DNA of 64,000 nucleotides from Streptomyces sp. NBC_00287 (GTDB lineage: Bacteria; Actinomycetota; Actinomycetes; Streptomycetales; Streptomycetaceae): the NCBI RefSeq assembly GCF_036173105.1, contig NZ_CP108053.1:2356001-2420000 (forward strand), written 5' to 3'. The notes under the pieces are model-generated. The model worked only from the letters and a program-made list of their open reading frames with translations. It was not told where the DNA came from and searched no databases. How positions within the stretch are numbered: position 1 is the first letter of the stretch; each line of letters opens with the position of its first letter. The position numbers and the translations under genes were made by a program. Shown piece by piece: positions 48,384-56,512 of the stretch.

Positions 48384-49294
48384 CGACGGCGCGAGGCGGT
48401 GCCCTGCTGGTCGTCGGCGATGTCGTCACGGACGTGATCGCCCGGCACCGGGGACCGCTCGCCTCGGGCACGGACACGGCCGCCGTGATCCGTACGGTGC
48501 CGGGCGGCGCGGGCGCCAATGTGGCCTGCTGGGCGGCGTACCACTCGGACGCGGAGGTACGGCTGCTCGGACGGGTGGGCGCGGAGGCGGCGGCCTGGCA
48601 CGAGCGGGAGCTGGCCGCCTGCGGGGTACGGCCGTGTCTCGTCGTCGATCCGCGGGCGCCGACCGGCACGGTGATCTGCCTGGTGGACACGGGTGCTGCG
48701 GCCGAGCGGACGTTTCTGACCGACAGTGGCGCCTCGCTGCGGCTGGATGCCGGCGACTGGTCGGATGCGCTGCTCGACGGGGTCGCCCGGCTGCATCTGT
48801 CGGGCTACCTGCTGTTCTCCGAGCCGAGCCGCGCGCTGGTGGCGGCGGCCCTCGCGTCGGCACGCGCGCGTGGCATGCCGGTGAGTCTGGACCCGGCCTC
48901 GGCCGGATTCCTGACGGACCTGGGGGTGGACCGTTTCCTGGCGCTCGTCCAAGGCGTCGACGTTCTGCTGCCCAGCCGTGACGAGGCCTGTCTGCTGACG
49001 GGGTTGCCCGACGCGGCGGACGCGGCGGCCAAGTTGAGCCGCCATGTCCCGCTGGTGGTCGTCAAGCGGGGTGCGGCCGGTGCGCTGGTGGCGCGGAGCG
49101 GCACGGTGTGCGCCCGGGTGCCGGCGGCGCCGGCGACCCCGACGGACACTACGGGGGCGGGCGACGCCTTCACCGGCGCGTTCCTTGCCGCCCTGCTCCG
49201 GGGCGCCGAGCCGGAGGAGGCGGCCCGGGAGGGGTGCCGGGCAGGGGCACTTGCGGTGGAGCGAGTGGGCGGTCGGCCGCCGGGGGCGGACTGA
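48380..49294 (+). CDS. psuK: PfkB-family kinase, probable pseudouridine kinase
   Basis: This 304-residue ribokinase-fold enzyme has LLVVGDVVTDVIARH, the glycine-rich GGAGANVACWAAYH and the C-terminal signature TPTDTTGAGDAFTGAFLAALL. Coupling to psuG by a four-base overlap makes phosphorylation of pseudouridine the likely reaction; the family alone would not fix the substrate. GTG 48380 is the start. A 12-bp palindrome CACGCGCGCGTG occurs at 48861-48872 inside the gene. The 104 bases after the stop contain only GC-rich, weakly repetitive sequence. Confidence 0.88.
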   Translation: MTTARGGALLVVGDVVTDVIARHRGPLASGTDTAAVIRTVPGGAGANVACWAAYHSDAEVRLLGRVGAEAAAWHERELAACGVRPCLVVDPRAPTGTVICLVDTGAAAERTFLTDSGASLRLDAGDWSDALLDGVARLHLSGYLLFSEPSRALVAAALASARARGMPVSLDPASAGFLTDLGVDRFLALVQGVDVLLPSRDEACLLTGLPDAADAAAKLSRHVPLVVVKRGAAGALVARSGTVCARVPAAPATPTDTTGAGDAFTGAFLAALLRGAEPEEAAREGCRAGALAVERVGGRPPGAD

Positions 49295-49398
49295 CAATGC
49301 GGGCCGGGGGCGGACAAGACGGTACGGGCGGGGGACGGACTGGCGGTACGGGCCAGGTACGACCCGCACCGAGACCGCCGTCAACTTCCCCTCCACGC

Positions 49399-50193
49399 TT
49401 ACGCCTTGCGCCCCCACGCGGAGATCATCGGGGCCGTGGCCAGGTCCATGCCTCCTGAGGAGACGTTGGCCAGGTGGCGGTCGATGTCCTGATCGGTGGC
49501 GAGGCCCGCCGAGACGAGCTGGTCGCGGATCTGGCGAATCGTGGCCGACTCCAGGGCGGCGCAGGCGGGCGAGGCCACCGGGAAGTAGCCGTCGGCGTAC
49601 ACCCGCTGCAGCCCCGCCTCCCGCAGCAGACGCGGGATCCTGCGCCCGTAGGAGAGGTCGGCACCCCGGTCGGCGAGCAGCTTCCGGAAGCCCTGCCGCA
49701 GCCGGTTCGCCAACTGCTGGTCGGGGCCGTACTCGTCCGGGCAGACCAGGGGCTGCAGGGCGGGATCGGCGTCCTCGACCAGCAGCCGACCGCCGGGCCG
49801 CAGCGCGGCGACCATCGACCGCAACGCCCTTTCCCGGTCCGGGACATGAACGAGGACGAGCCGGGCATGCACCAGATCGAAGCCCTCCCCGGGCGGCTCC
49901 TCGGTTCCCACGTCGTGGACGCGCACCTCGACGGGCGGCCGGGCGGCCGCGGCGACCCGCGAGGTGTCGATGTCCGTTGCCACCACCCGTCCGGTCGGTC
50001 CGACCTTCTTGGCCAGCCACGACACCACCGAGGTGCCGCCGGCGCCGACTTCCCAGCAGCGCCAGCCGGACCCGATGCCGAAGGCCTCGAAGTGCCGGAA
50101 GGTGGTGGGATCGAAGAGAGCGGCGAAAGCGTCGAAGCGTTCGCCCGCTTCGCTCTGCCGGTTGTCCAGGAGATACCCGTCGGATCGCATCAT
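49399..50193 (-). CDS. Class I SAM-dependent methyltransferase
   Basis: This 264-residue protein has the SAM-binding motif CWEVGAGGTSVVSWLA near residue 45, the acidic residue in VVATDID, and the later motif FDLVHARLVLVHVPDRERAL. LRPGGRLLVEDADPAL marks the end of the Rossmann core. It is of the UbiE/small-molecule kind; substrate unknown. ATG 50193 (with a second ATG next to it) begins MMRSDGYLLDNRQSEAGERFD, the usual opening for this group. The 255-base divergent gap to corA shows nothing else clear. Confidence 0.9.
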   Translation of the reverse strand: MMRSDGYLLDNRQSEAGERFDAFAALFDPTTFRHFEAFGIGSGWRCWEVGAGGTSVVSWLAKKVGPTGRVVATDIDTSRVAAAARPPVEVRVHDVGTEEPPGEGFDLVHARLVLVHVPDRERALRSMVAALRPGGRLLVEDADPALQPLVCPDEYGPDQQLANRLRQGFRKLLADRGADLSYGRRIPRLLREAGLQRVYADGYFPVASPACAALESATIRQIRDQLVSAGLATDQDIDRHLANVSSGGMDLATAPMISAWGRKA

Positions 50194-50448
50194 GCCGCGA
50201 TCATCCCAGTTATCCGTCTTGTCCGGAGTGGTCGACGCGCACCCGGGCCCCGTTCGCGGCATGGCCGAACGGACTCCGCCGACAGCGGCGCCGACCCGGC
50301 CGAACCGGCTTTGTCCACAGCCGGGAACCAAGCGGAATGCGCTGCTCCCACAGGCTTACCCGGCTCTCACGCCGAACTGGCAGACTGGCGCGACCAGCGC
50401 GGGAGAACGGCGCGAGGAGATCCACGCAAGGCACGCAAGGAGATCCAG

Positions 50449-51576
50449 ATGTCCATGGCAGGAAATCTGCGGAAGGTCACGAGCCTCGGCAAGGTCGGCG
50501 GCCTGCGCAAGGTGGCGCGGCTGGCCCGGCGGCGCCCCCGCGTCGACCTGAGCCACCCGGCGCGCTCCCCGCTGGGCTCCTCCGTGGTGAACTGCGTGAG
50601 CTATCGCGAGGGCCTGCGGGTCCCCGCGAGCGGCGATCTGGTCGACATCGTGGAACGGGTGCGCAAGCACGGCGACGGTTTCGTCTGGCTCGGTCTGCAC
50701 GAACCTACGGACCAGGAGTTCGCGGGCATCGCCGAGCTCTTCGAACTGCATCCGCTGGCCGTCGAGGACGCGATCGAGGCCCATCAGCGTCCGAAGCTGG
50801 AGCGTTACGACGAGACGCTGTTCGCGGTGTTCAAGACGGTCTGCTACGTCGAGCACGAGGAGCTCACGGCGACGAGCGAGGTCGTGAACACCGGCGAGAT
50901 CATGGTCTTCACCGGCCATGACTTCGTGATCACCGTGCGGCACGGACGGCACGGCTCGCTGGGTCCGCTGCGTGAGGAGCTGGAGTCCGAGCCCGAGCAG
51001 CTCGCCAAGGGCCCGGCGGCGGTGCTGCACGCCATCGCGGACCATGTGGTCGACGAATATCTGAGCGTGGCCGACTCGGTGCAGGCGGACATCGACCAGG
51101 TGGAGACGGATGTGTTCGCGGAGGCCGGCGCCCGGGTCGACCCCGGCCGGATCTACCAGCTCAAGCGTGAACTGCTGGAGCTGAAGCGGGCGGTGGCACC
51201 GCTCACTCGGCCGCTGGAGGAGCTCACCACCCGGCCGATACGGGTGGTCGACCCGGAGATACAGGCGTACTTCCGCGACGTCACCGACCACCTGCTGCGG
51301 GTCAAGGAACAGATCGCCTCCTTCGACGAGCTGCTCAATTCGATCCTCCAGGCACACCTCGCGCAGGTCACGGTCGCCCAGAACGAGGACATGCGGAAGA
51401 TCACGGCCTGGGCCGCGCTGGTCGCCGTACCGACGATGGTCTGCGGGGTCTACGGCATGAACTTCGAGCACATGCCGGAGCTGCACTGGAGGTTCGGCTA
51501 CCCGCTGGTCATAGGCGTGATAGCCGTGGCGTGTCTGACGCTGTACCGCGGCTTCAGGCGCAACGGCTGGCTGTGA
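50449..51576 (+). CDS. corA: CorA-family magnesium/cobalt transporter
   Basis: This is a pentameric Mg2+ channel of the cytoplasmic membrane. The 375 residues have a large soluble domain with long helices (about 60-310), then two C-terminal membrane helices with the selectivity motif YGMNFEHMPEL between them. The N-terminus is basic (NLRKVTSLGKVGGLRKVARLA), longer than usual. ATG 50449 has AAGGAG seven bases upstream. Confidence 0.96.
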   Translation: MSMAGNLRKVTSLGKVGGLRKVARLARRRPRVDLSHPARSPLGSSVVNCVSYREGLRVPASGDLVDIVERVRKHGDGFVWLGLHEPTDQEFAGIAELFELHPLAVEDAIEAHQRPKLERYDETLFAVFKTVCYVEHEELTATSEVVNTGEIMVFTGHDFVITVRHGRHGSLGPLREELESEPEQLAKGPAAVLHAIADHVVDEYLSVADSVQADIDQVETDVFAEAGARVDPGRIYQLKRELLELKRAVAPLTRPLEELTTRPIRVVDPEIQAYFRDVTDHLLRVKEQIASFDELLNSILQAHLAQVTVAQNEDMRKITAWAALVAVPTMVCGVYGMNFEHMPELHWRFGYPLVIGVIAVACLTLYRGFRRNGWL

Positions 51577-51585
51577 GGACACGCC

Positions 51586-51609
51586 CTCGCCCCGGCGGCG
51601 CGGGGCGAG
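51586..51609. terminator. Bidirectional terminator between corA and CBS gene
   Basis: CTCGCCCCG (51586-51594), six-base loop GCGGCG, CGGGGCGAG (51601-51609), a perfect 9-bp stem between convergent genes. Confidence 0.75.
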
Positions 51610-51637
51610 AGGCGGGCGAGCGGGGCGGCCGGTGCGG

Positions 51638-52066
51638 TCAGTGCGCCCGGGTCCTGGCGTAGACGCTCTCGGCCCAGGTGCCGATCTGGTCCTCCGTCAG
51701 ATGCTGGGCGAGGTCGGCCTCGCTGATCATGCCGACGAGGCGCTTGTTCTCGATGACGGGGAGCCGGCGGATCTGGTGCTCCTGCATCTCCCGGAGCACA
51801 TCGCCGACGTCGGCGTCCGCCTCGATCCAGCGCGGGGTGCCCTGGGCCATCTCGCCGGCGGTGACCTTGGCCGGGTCGTGTCCCATGGCCACACAACCGA
51901 CGACGATGTCGCGGTCGGTGAGGATGCCGCAGAGGCGTTCGTTGGAGTCGCTGATGGGCAGGGCTCCGACGCCGAGGTCGCGCATCATCTGGGCGGCGCG
52001 GTCCAGGGTCTCGTGCGCCGGGATCCACTGGGCTCCGCGGTGCATGATGTCTCCGGCAGTGGTCAT
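51638..52066 (-). CDS. Two-CBS-domain protein
   Basis: This 142-residue protein consists of a Bateman pair: first CBS at about 8-60 (RAAQMMRDLGVGALPISDS, GILTDRDIVV), second at about 75-130 (DVLREMQEHQIRRLPVIENKR, GMISEADLAQHL). Such proteins bind adenine nucleotides and adjust partner enzymes or channels; similar proteins in actinobacteria belong to hypoxia and stress regulons. ATG 52066 has GGGAGG upstream. The frame is open to 52321 but the upstream part overlaps another coding remnant and is rejected. Confidence 0.93.
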   Translation of the reverse strand: MTTAGDIMHRGAQWIPAHETLDRAAQMMRDLGVGALPISDSNERLCGILTDRDIVVGCVAMGHDPAKVTAGEMAQGTPRWIEADADVGDVLREMQEHQIRRLPVIENKRLVGMISEADLAQHLTEDQIGTWAESVYARTRAH

Positions 52067-52182
52067 GGGGTACCTCCCGGGGCCGGACGGCCGGCGCGGC
52101 GCAGGACGCACCGCTAGTCCCGGCGCCCTACATTCTCGCCGCGCCGGACAGCGACCGCACCTCAGAGACGGGCGGTGGCGGC

Positions 52183-52329
52183 TCAGGCCGAGAAGCGCAC
52201 GACCTTGCGCGGGACGATCCGGACGATGACCCGGACCTCGTCGCCCTTCTCGGCCGGTGGATCGATGCCGAGGTACTTGTGCGAGAGCTCGCGCGGGAGC
52301 CGTATGTCCTCGTCCTGACACCCCGGGTC
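52183..52329 (-). pseudogene. 3' remnant of an unknown gene without a start codon
   Basis: Minus-strand sequence in one frame reads DEDIRLPRELSHKYLGID, then PPAEKGDEVRVIVRIVPRKV and VRFSA before a TGA at 52185-52183. The codon bias is that of a real gene, but the frame is closed upstream by a TGA (about 52332) and contains no ATG, GTG or TTG before DEDIRL. It looks like the tail of a gene whose 5' end was lost or frameshifted. A less likely alternative is a real small gene using a rare start codon. Confidence 0.5.
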
Positions 52330-52335
52330 TGCCGG

Positions 52336-52968
52336 TCAGCCGCTCCAGGCCGGATGGCGGGGGTCGTCGGCGCGGACCAGGACGTCGGCGGTGGCGGCCG
52401 GGTCGGTCTCGTCCTCGTAGCGGGCGAAGGCGGGGAGGGTCCAGTGGTCGGGTTCGGGGGTACGGCGGCGCAGGGCGCCCGGGGAGAGGAGGACGTGGAC
52501 GGTCAGGTCGAAGGGGAACCAGTGCCGCAGCAGCAGCGGGCCGTGCATCAACAGTGCGCCACCCGGCGGGAGTTGGACGTACGGACTACGGGTGGCGCGG
52601 TCGGTGACGGGATCCCACAGGTCGGGCAGGACACGGCCGTCGCCGCCGGGTTCGAGGGGGCCGAAGACCTCACGCCACAGGGCGCCGGTGTCCAGCCAGC
52701 CGTCGTAGTACGCCTCCACGTCCCGGCGGCCGTATTCCAGGCGGAGGGAGGCGGGGCGCAGGAAGCCCTCGGCGCCGACGACCAGTGAGGGGCGGCCACG
52801 GGTGCGCAGGGCTTCGGCGACGCGTTCCGCGAGGTCCCCCGGGCGGGCCGCGGGGGCGCCGTCGAAGGCGATGCGCGGCCAGGGGCTCCCGTCGGCGGGC
52901 TTCAGGTCGAGCAGCCGCTCCGCGAGGAGATCGCCGAGCCGTTCCCAGGTGATCGCTTCGAGTCGCAC
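52336..52968 (-). CDS. Uridine kinase-like P-loop protein
   Basis: This 210-residue protein resembles actinobacterial uridine kinases: IAFDGAPAARPGDLAERVAEAL at the P-loop position, then SLVVGAEGFLRPASLRLEYG, YDGWLDTGALWREVF and ALLMHGPLLLRHWFPFDL. The P-loop is not canonical: GAPAARPGDLA lacks the GKS/T lysine expected of an active kinase. GTG 52968 begins MRLEAITWERLGDLLAERL; no good ribosome site is visible. It may be a non-catalytic or altered-specificity member. Confidence 0.8.
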   Translation of the reverse strand: MRLEAITWERLGDLLAERLLDLKPADGSPWPRIAFDGAPAARPGDLAERVAEALRTRGRPSLVVGAEGFLRPASLRLEYGRRDVEAYYDGWLDTGALWREVFGPLEPGGDGRVLPDLWDPVTDRATRSPYVQLPPGGALLMHGPLLLRHWFPFDLTVHVLLSPGALRRRTPEPDHWTLPAFARYEDETDPAATADVLVRADDPRHPAWSG

Positions 52969-53037
52969 AGGGCCATGATGCGTCAGGGGTGGACAGAGGG
53001 GTGGTGCTGGTACGCGTCGGGGTGGACATGAGGGGTG

Positions 53038-53766
53038 ATGTCCGTGCACGTCGGGGGGAATGAACTGCGTATGGAGCACCTGGCAACTCCCCCGCACCGC
53101 GGCGGACTTCTCGTCATCCAGCCGATCGGACGGCGGCACTGCGCGGAGTGCCGGGGCGGGCCGCTGTCGCTGCTTGTGCTGGAGGACGGGGCGCCCCGGT
53201 GTCTCGACTGCGCGGACCTCGGGCATCTGGTCTTCCTCCCGCGCGGGGACACCGCGCTGACCCGCCGGGCCCGGGAGGAGAGCGCGCTGTCGGCGGTGGT
53301 GGTGCGGTTCAACCGGCGCAAGGGGCGCTACGAGCGGCAGGGCGTCCTCGTGGAGGAGGCGGGGCTGGCCCGGGCCGAGCAGCGGTGCCTCGCGGACGCC
53401 GAGGCGAGGCGGCGCAGGCGGCTGCGGGACGCGCGGCGCAGGGCGGCCGAGGACGCGCGGTTCACGGAGGCGTTCGCGGCGGAGATACGGCGGCTGTTTC
53501 CGGGGTGCCCGGCGGACCGGGCGGCCGCGACAGCCGCGCATGCCTCGGTGCGGGGCAGCGGACGGGTGGGCCGGAGCGCGGCGGGGCGGGCGCTGTCCGA
53601 GGGGGCGGTGATCTCGGCGGTCGTGGCGTCGGTACGGCATATGGACACGCCGTACGACCAGTTGCTGATGAGCGGGGTGCCGCGGCACGAGGCCCGGCGG
53701 AGGATCGCGGCGGCGGTGGAGACGGTGCTGAGGCAGTGGCGGGAGCCGGAAGCGAAGGCGGGGTGA
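53038..53766 (+). CDS. DUF2293 protein with zinc-finger-like N-terminus
   Basis: This 242-residue protein has paired CxxC motifs (HCAECRGG and RCLDCADLGH) near residues 35-65 that could bind zinc. A basic helical middle (EARRRRRLRDARRRAAE) and a C-terminal DUF2293 domain follow (RLFPGCPADRAAATAAHAS, MSGVPRHEARRRI). DUF2293 is of unknown function. The start could be ATG 53038 or ATG 53071; the first has a GAGG four bases upstream. Confidence 0.83.
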   Translation: MSVHVGGNELRMEHLATPPHRGGLLVIQPIGRRHCAECRGGPLSLLVLEDGAPRCLDCADLGHLVFLPRGDTALTRRAREESALSAVVVRFNRRKGRYERQGVLVEEAGLARAEQRCLADAEARRRRRLRDARRRAAEDARFTEAFAAEIRRLFPGCPADRAAATAAHASVRGSGRVGRSAAGRALSEGAVISAVVASVRHMDTPYDQLLMSGVPRHEARRRIAAAVETVLRQWREPEAKAG

Positions 53767-53913
53767 CCGCGCCACACCCACCGGGAGCACCCTGGACTCT
53801 CGCTTATGCCTCCGCGGCGCTCGGCCATGGGATACCGCCACGCAGGGGATTTCACTTGTGGTGACGGGTGGTGCCGGGGAAGATCTCGGCGGGACTTGGG
53901 AGTTGACGTCGTC

Positions 53914-54393
53914 ATGATCGATGGGCCGTACTTCGTACTGACCGTGCTGGGTGTGCTGGGGACCGGTCTGGTGGCCGGGGTGTTCTGCGCGTTCTCCACC
54001 TTCGTGATGAAGGGGCTCGCCGCGCTGCCGCCCGCGCAGGGCGTCGCGGCGATGCAGGCGATCAACGTGGCCGCGCTGACCCCCGCCTTCATGCTCGTGT
54101 TCATCGGCTCGGCGGTGCTGTGCGCCGTGCTCGCCGTGGTGACCTTCGTGCTGTGGCCGGACGAGGGGACCGTGGAGCTGCTGCTGGGCAGCGCGCTGTA
54201 TCTGTTCGGTTCGTTCGGGGTGACCATGGTCGCCAATGTGCCGCGCAACGACGCTCTGATGAAGATGGAGGCGGGCACCCGCGAGGCGGCCGCGTACTGG
54301 ACGACGTATGTGCGCGAGTGGACGGCCTGGAACCACGTCCGGATGGTCGCCTCGGCCGCTGCCGCGATCTCCTATGTGCTGGCCCTCACGTGA
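53914..54393 (+). CDS. DUF1772 membrane protein (anthrone oxygenase-like)
   Basis: This 159-residue protein with four membrane helices has the DUF1772 pattern: GLVAGVFCAFSTFVMKGLAAL at helix 1, AALTPAFMLVFIGSAVLCAV at helix 2, NVPRNDALMKMEAG in the conserved loop, and WTAWNHVRMVASAAAAI at helix 4. Relatives include cofactor-free anthrone oxygenases, but most bacterial members are uncharacterised. ATG 53914 has GGGAG 11 bases upstream. It precedes gltD by 92 bases on the same strand. Confidence 0.85.
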   Translation: MIDGPYFVLTVLGVLGTGLVAGVFCAFSTFVMKGLAALPPAQGVAAMQAINVAALTPAFMLVFIGSAVLCAVLAVVTFVLWPDEGTVELLLGSALYLFGSFGVTMVANVPRNDALMKMEAGTREAAAYWTTYVREWTAWNHVRMVASAAAAISYVLALT

Positions 54394-54485
54394 GCGAAAG
54401 CGCAAGGGGAGGATGAGACGTATCGTGGCCGGAAGAGTGCCGCCCGATGATGTACGGCCCCGCTCCGCACGCGAGGGAGACGGAC

Positions 54486-55973
54486 ATGGCCGATCCCAAG
54501 GGATTCATGACCACGCCCCGCCAGGAATGGCCCCGCCGGCCCGTCGAGGAGCGGGTCCGGGACTGGGACGAGGTGTACGTCCCCGGGGCGCTGCTGCCCA
54601 TCGTCAGCAAGCAGGCCGACCGGTGCATGGACTGCGGCATCCCGTTCTGCCATGAGGCCTGTCCGCTCGGCAATCTGATCCCCGAGTGGAACGACCTGGT
54701 GTCCCGGGAGGACTGGCGGGCCGCCGCCGACCGGCTGCACGCCACCAACAACTTCCCCGAGTTCACCGGGCGGTTGTGCCCGGCGCCGTGCGAGGCGGGG
54801 TGCGTGCTCGCCATCAACCAGCCCGCGGTCACCATCAAGAACGTCGAGTGCGCCATCGCCGACCGGGCCTGGGAGCTGGGGTTCGCGCCGCCCAAGCCAC
54901 CGGACCGGCTGTCGGGGCGTACGGTCGCGGTGATCGGCTCGGGGCCCACGGGGCTCGCGGCGGCCCAACAGCTGACCCGGGCCGGGCACACGGTCGCCGT
55001 GTACGAGAAGGACGACCGGATCGGCGGGCTGATGCGGTACGGCATCCCCGAGTTCAAGATGGAGAAGGTCCAACTGGAGCGGCGTATCGAGCAGATGCGG
55101 GCCGAGGGGACCAAGTTCCGTACGTCCACGGCGGTCGGGCGAGACCTCGGGGCGGAGGAGCTGCGGTCGCGCTACGACGCCGTGGTGATCGCCACCGGGG
55201 CGACCGCGTGGCGTGAACTGGACGTGCCGGGGCGGGAGCTGGCCGGGATCCAGCAGGCCATGGAGTATCTGCCGCTGGCCAACCGGGTGTGCGAGGGCGA
55301 TATCGAGACATCCCCGATGTCCGCCGCCGGGAAGCACGTCGCCATCGTCGGCGGCGGGGACACCGGCGCCGACTGTCTGGGCACGGCGGTGCGGGAGGGC
55401 GCCGCGTCCGTGACCCAGCTCGACATCTACGCCCAGCCCGGCGCCGAGCGCGACGAGGACGCCGAGCCCTGGCCGACGTACCCCAAGATCTACCGGCTCT
55501 CGGCGGCGCACGAGGAGGCCCGGGAGCTGCGGACGGCCCCCGCTGCGGACGCGGACGCACGGCTGTTCGCGGCGTCGACGCTCCGCTTCACGGGGGACGC
55601 GCAAGGGCATGTACGGTCGCTGCACCTGGTCGAGGTCGACTCGAACCGTCGGCCGCTGCCGGGGACCGGGCGGGCCATTCCGGCCGATCTCGTGCTGCTC
55701 GCGCTCGGCTTCTCCGGGCCCGACCAGGAGGACGGGCTGATCGGGCAGCTGGGGCTGACGCTGGAGCCGCGAGGGACGATCGCGCGGGACGCCGGCTTCG
55801 CCACGAACGTCCCGGGCGTGTTCGCCGCGGGGGACGCCGCCCGGGGACAGTCGCTGATCGTGTGGGCGATCGCGGAGGGGCGGGCGGTGGCCGCGGCGGT
55901 CGACCGCCGTCTGACCGGCAGCTCACGGCTGCCGGCGCCGATATCGCCGTACGACCGGCCGATGGCTGTCTGA
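54486..55973 (+). CDS. gltD: Glutamate synthase small subunit
   Basis: This flavin and iron-sulfur subunit passes electrons from NADPH to the large subunit for glutamate synthesis. The 495 residues have N-terminal cluster cysteines (CMDCGIPFCHEACPLG and CPAPCEAGC), the FAD motif VIGSGPTGLAAAQQL and the NADPH motif IVGGGDTGADCLG. Near the C-terminus is NVPGVFAAGDAARGQSLIVW. ATG 54486 has GGAGA upstream. No gltB is next to it, unlike the usual gltBD operon. Confidence 0.95.
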   Translation: MADPKGFMTTPRQEWPRRPVEERVRDWDEVYVPGALLPIVSKQADRCMDCGIPFCHEACPLGNLIPEWNDLVSREDWRAAADRLHATNNFPEFTGRLCPAPCEAGCVLAINQPAVTIKNVECAIADRAWELGFAPPKPPDRLSGRTVAVIGSGPTGLAAAQQLTRAGHTVAVYEKDDRIGGLMRYGIPEFKMEKVQLERRIEQMRAEGTKFRTSTAVGRDLGAEELRSRYDAVVIATGATAWRELDVPGRELAGIQQAMEYLPLANRVCEGDIETSPMSAAGKHVAIVGGGDTGADCLGTAVREGAASVTQLDIYAQPGAERDEDAEPWPTYPKIYRLSAAHEEARELRTAPAADADARLFAASTLRFTGDAQGHVRSLHLVEVDSNRRPLPGTGRAIPADLVLLALGFSGPDQEDGLIGQLGLTLEPRGTIARDAGFATNVPGVFAAGDAARGQSLIVWAIAEGRAVAAAVDRRLTGSSRLPAPISPYDRPMAV

Positions 55974-55988
55974 ACCCCATAGGCAGCC

Positions 55989-56465
55989 CTACCGCTCGTC
56001 CGTCCCCGCCACCTTCCCCGTCGACAGTGCCACGCGGTTCCACGTGTTGATCGTGAAGATCAGGGCCAGCACCTTGGCCAGCTCCTCCTCGTCGAAGTGG
56101 GCCGCGGCCTCGGCGTAGACGGCGTCCGGGACGCCGCCGTCGGAGATCAGCGTGACCGCCTCCGTCAGGGCCAGCGCCGCCTGCTCGCGCTCGGTGAAGA
56201 AGTGGCGGGCCTCCCGCCAGACCGCCACCATGTGCAGCCGGTCCTCGGTCTCGCCCGCCTTGCGGGCGTCGTTGGTGTGCATGTGCAGGCAGTACGCGCA
56301 GTTGTTGAGGAGCGAGGCGCGGATCTGGACCAGTTCGACCAGCGTGGGGTCCAGGCCCTCGCGGGCGGCGGCGTCGAAGCCGATGAGGGCACGGAAGACC
56401 TTCGGGGCGGTCTTGGCGAAGTTCATCCGGGGCGTCTCGGCGTTGACCAGCGTGTTCGTCGTCAT
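55989..56465 (-). CDS. AhpD/carboxymuconolactone decarboxylase-family protein
   Basis: This 158-residue alkylhydroperoxidase-like protein has the redox-active CxxC and proton-relay histidine in NNCAYCLHMHTND. FTEREQAALALTEAVTLI and EELAKVLALIFTINTWNRV are typical of the fold. It probably reduces peroxides using a thiol donor. ATG 56465 is 47 bases from the divergent MocR regulator, so it is a likely target of that regulator. Its stop lies 15 bases from the convergent gltD stop. Confidence 0.92.
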   Translation of the reverse strand: MTTNTLVNAETPRMNFAKTAPKVFRALIGFDAAAREGLDPTLVELVQIRASLLNNCAYCLHMHTNDARKAGETEDRLHMVAVWREARHFFTEREQAALALTEAVTLISDGGVPDAVYAEAAAHFDEEELAKVLALIFTINTWNRVALSTGKVAGTDER

Positions 56466-56475
56466 GCCTCATAAC

Positions 56476-56504
56476 TTACGGCCTGGAAAGACCCCCTGTA
56501 GGGT
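56476..56504 (+). promoter_or_regulatory. Probable promoter of the MocR gene, with inverted repeat
   Basis: TTACGG (56476-56481), 17 bases, TAGGGT (56499-56504), eight bases before GTG 56513, which predicts a leaderless transcript or one with a very short leader. ACCC(CCTGTA)GGGT at 56491-56504 is a small inverted repeat over the -10 and a candidate operator for both divergent genes. Confidence 0.5.
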
Positions 56505-56512
56505 GCATTTTT

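Noticed and set aside
49284..49292. TTGTCAGTC on the minus strand after the psuK gene, similar to the damage box
   Set aside because: The ninth base differs, no TANNNT follows at eight bases, and no gene starts downstream on that strand at a suitable distance.
52067..52321. Upstream in-frame extension of the CBS gene to a GTG at 52321
   Set aside because: CBS homology starts at ATG 52066 with GGGAGG upstream; the extension is arginine-rich and overlaps the coding remnant in another frame.
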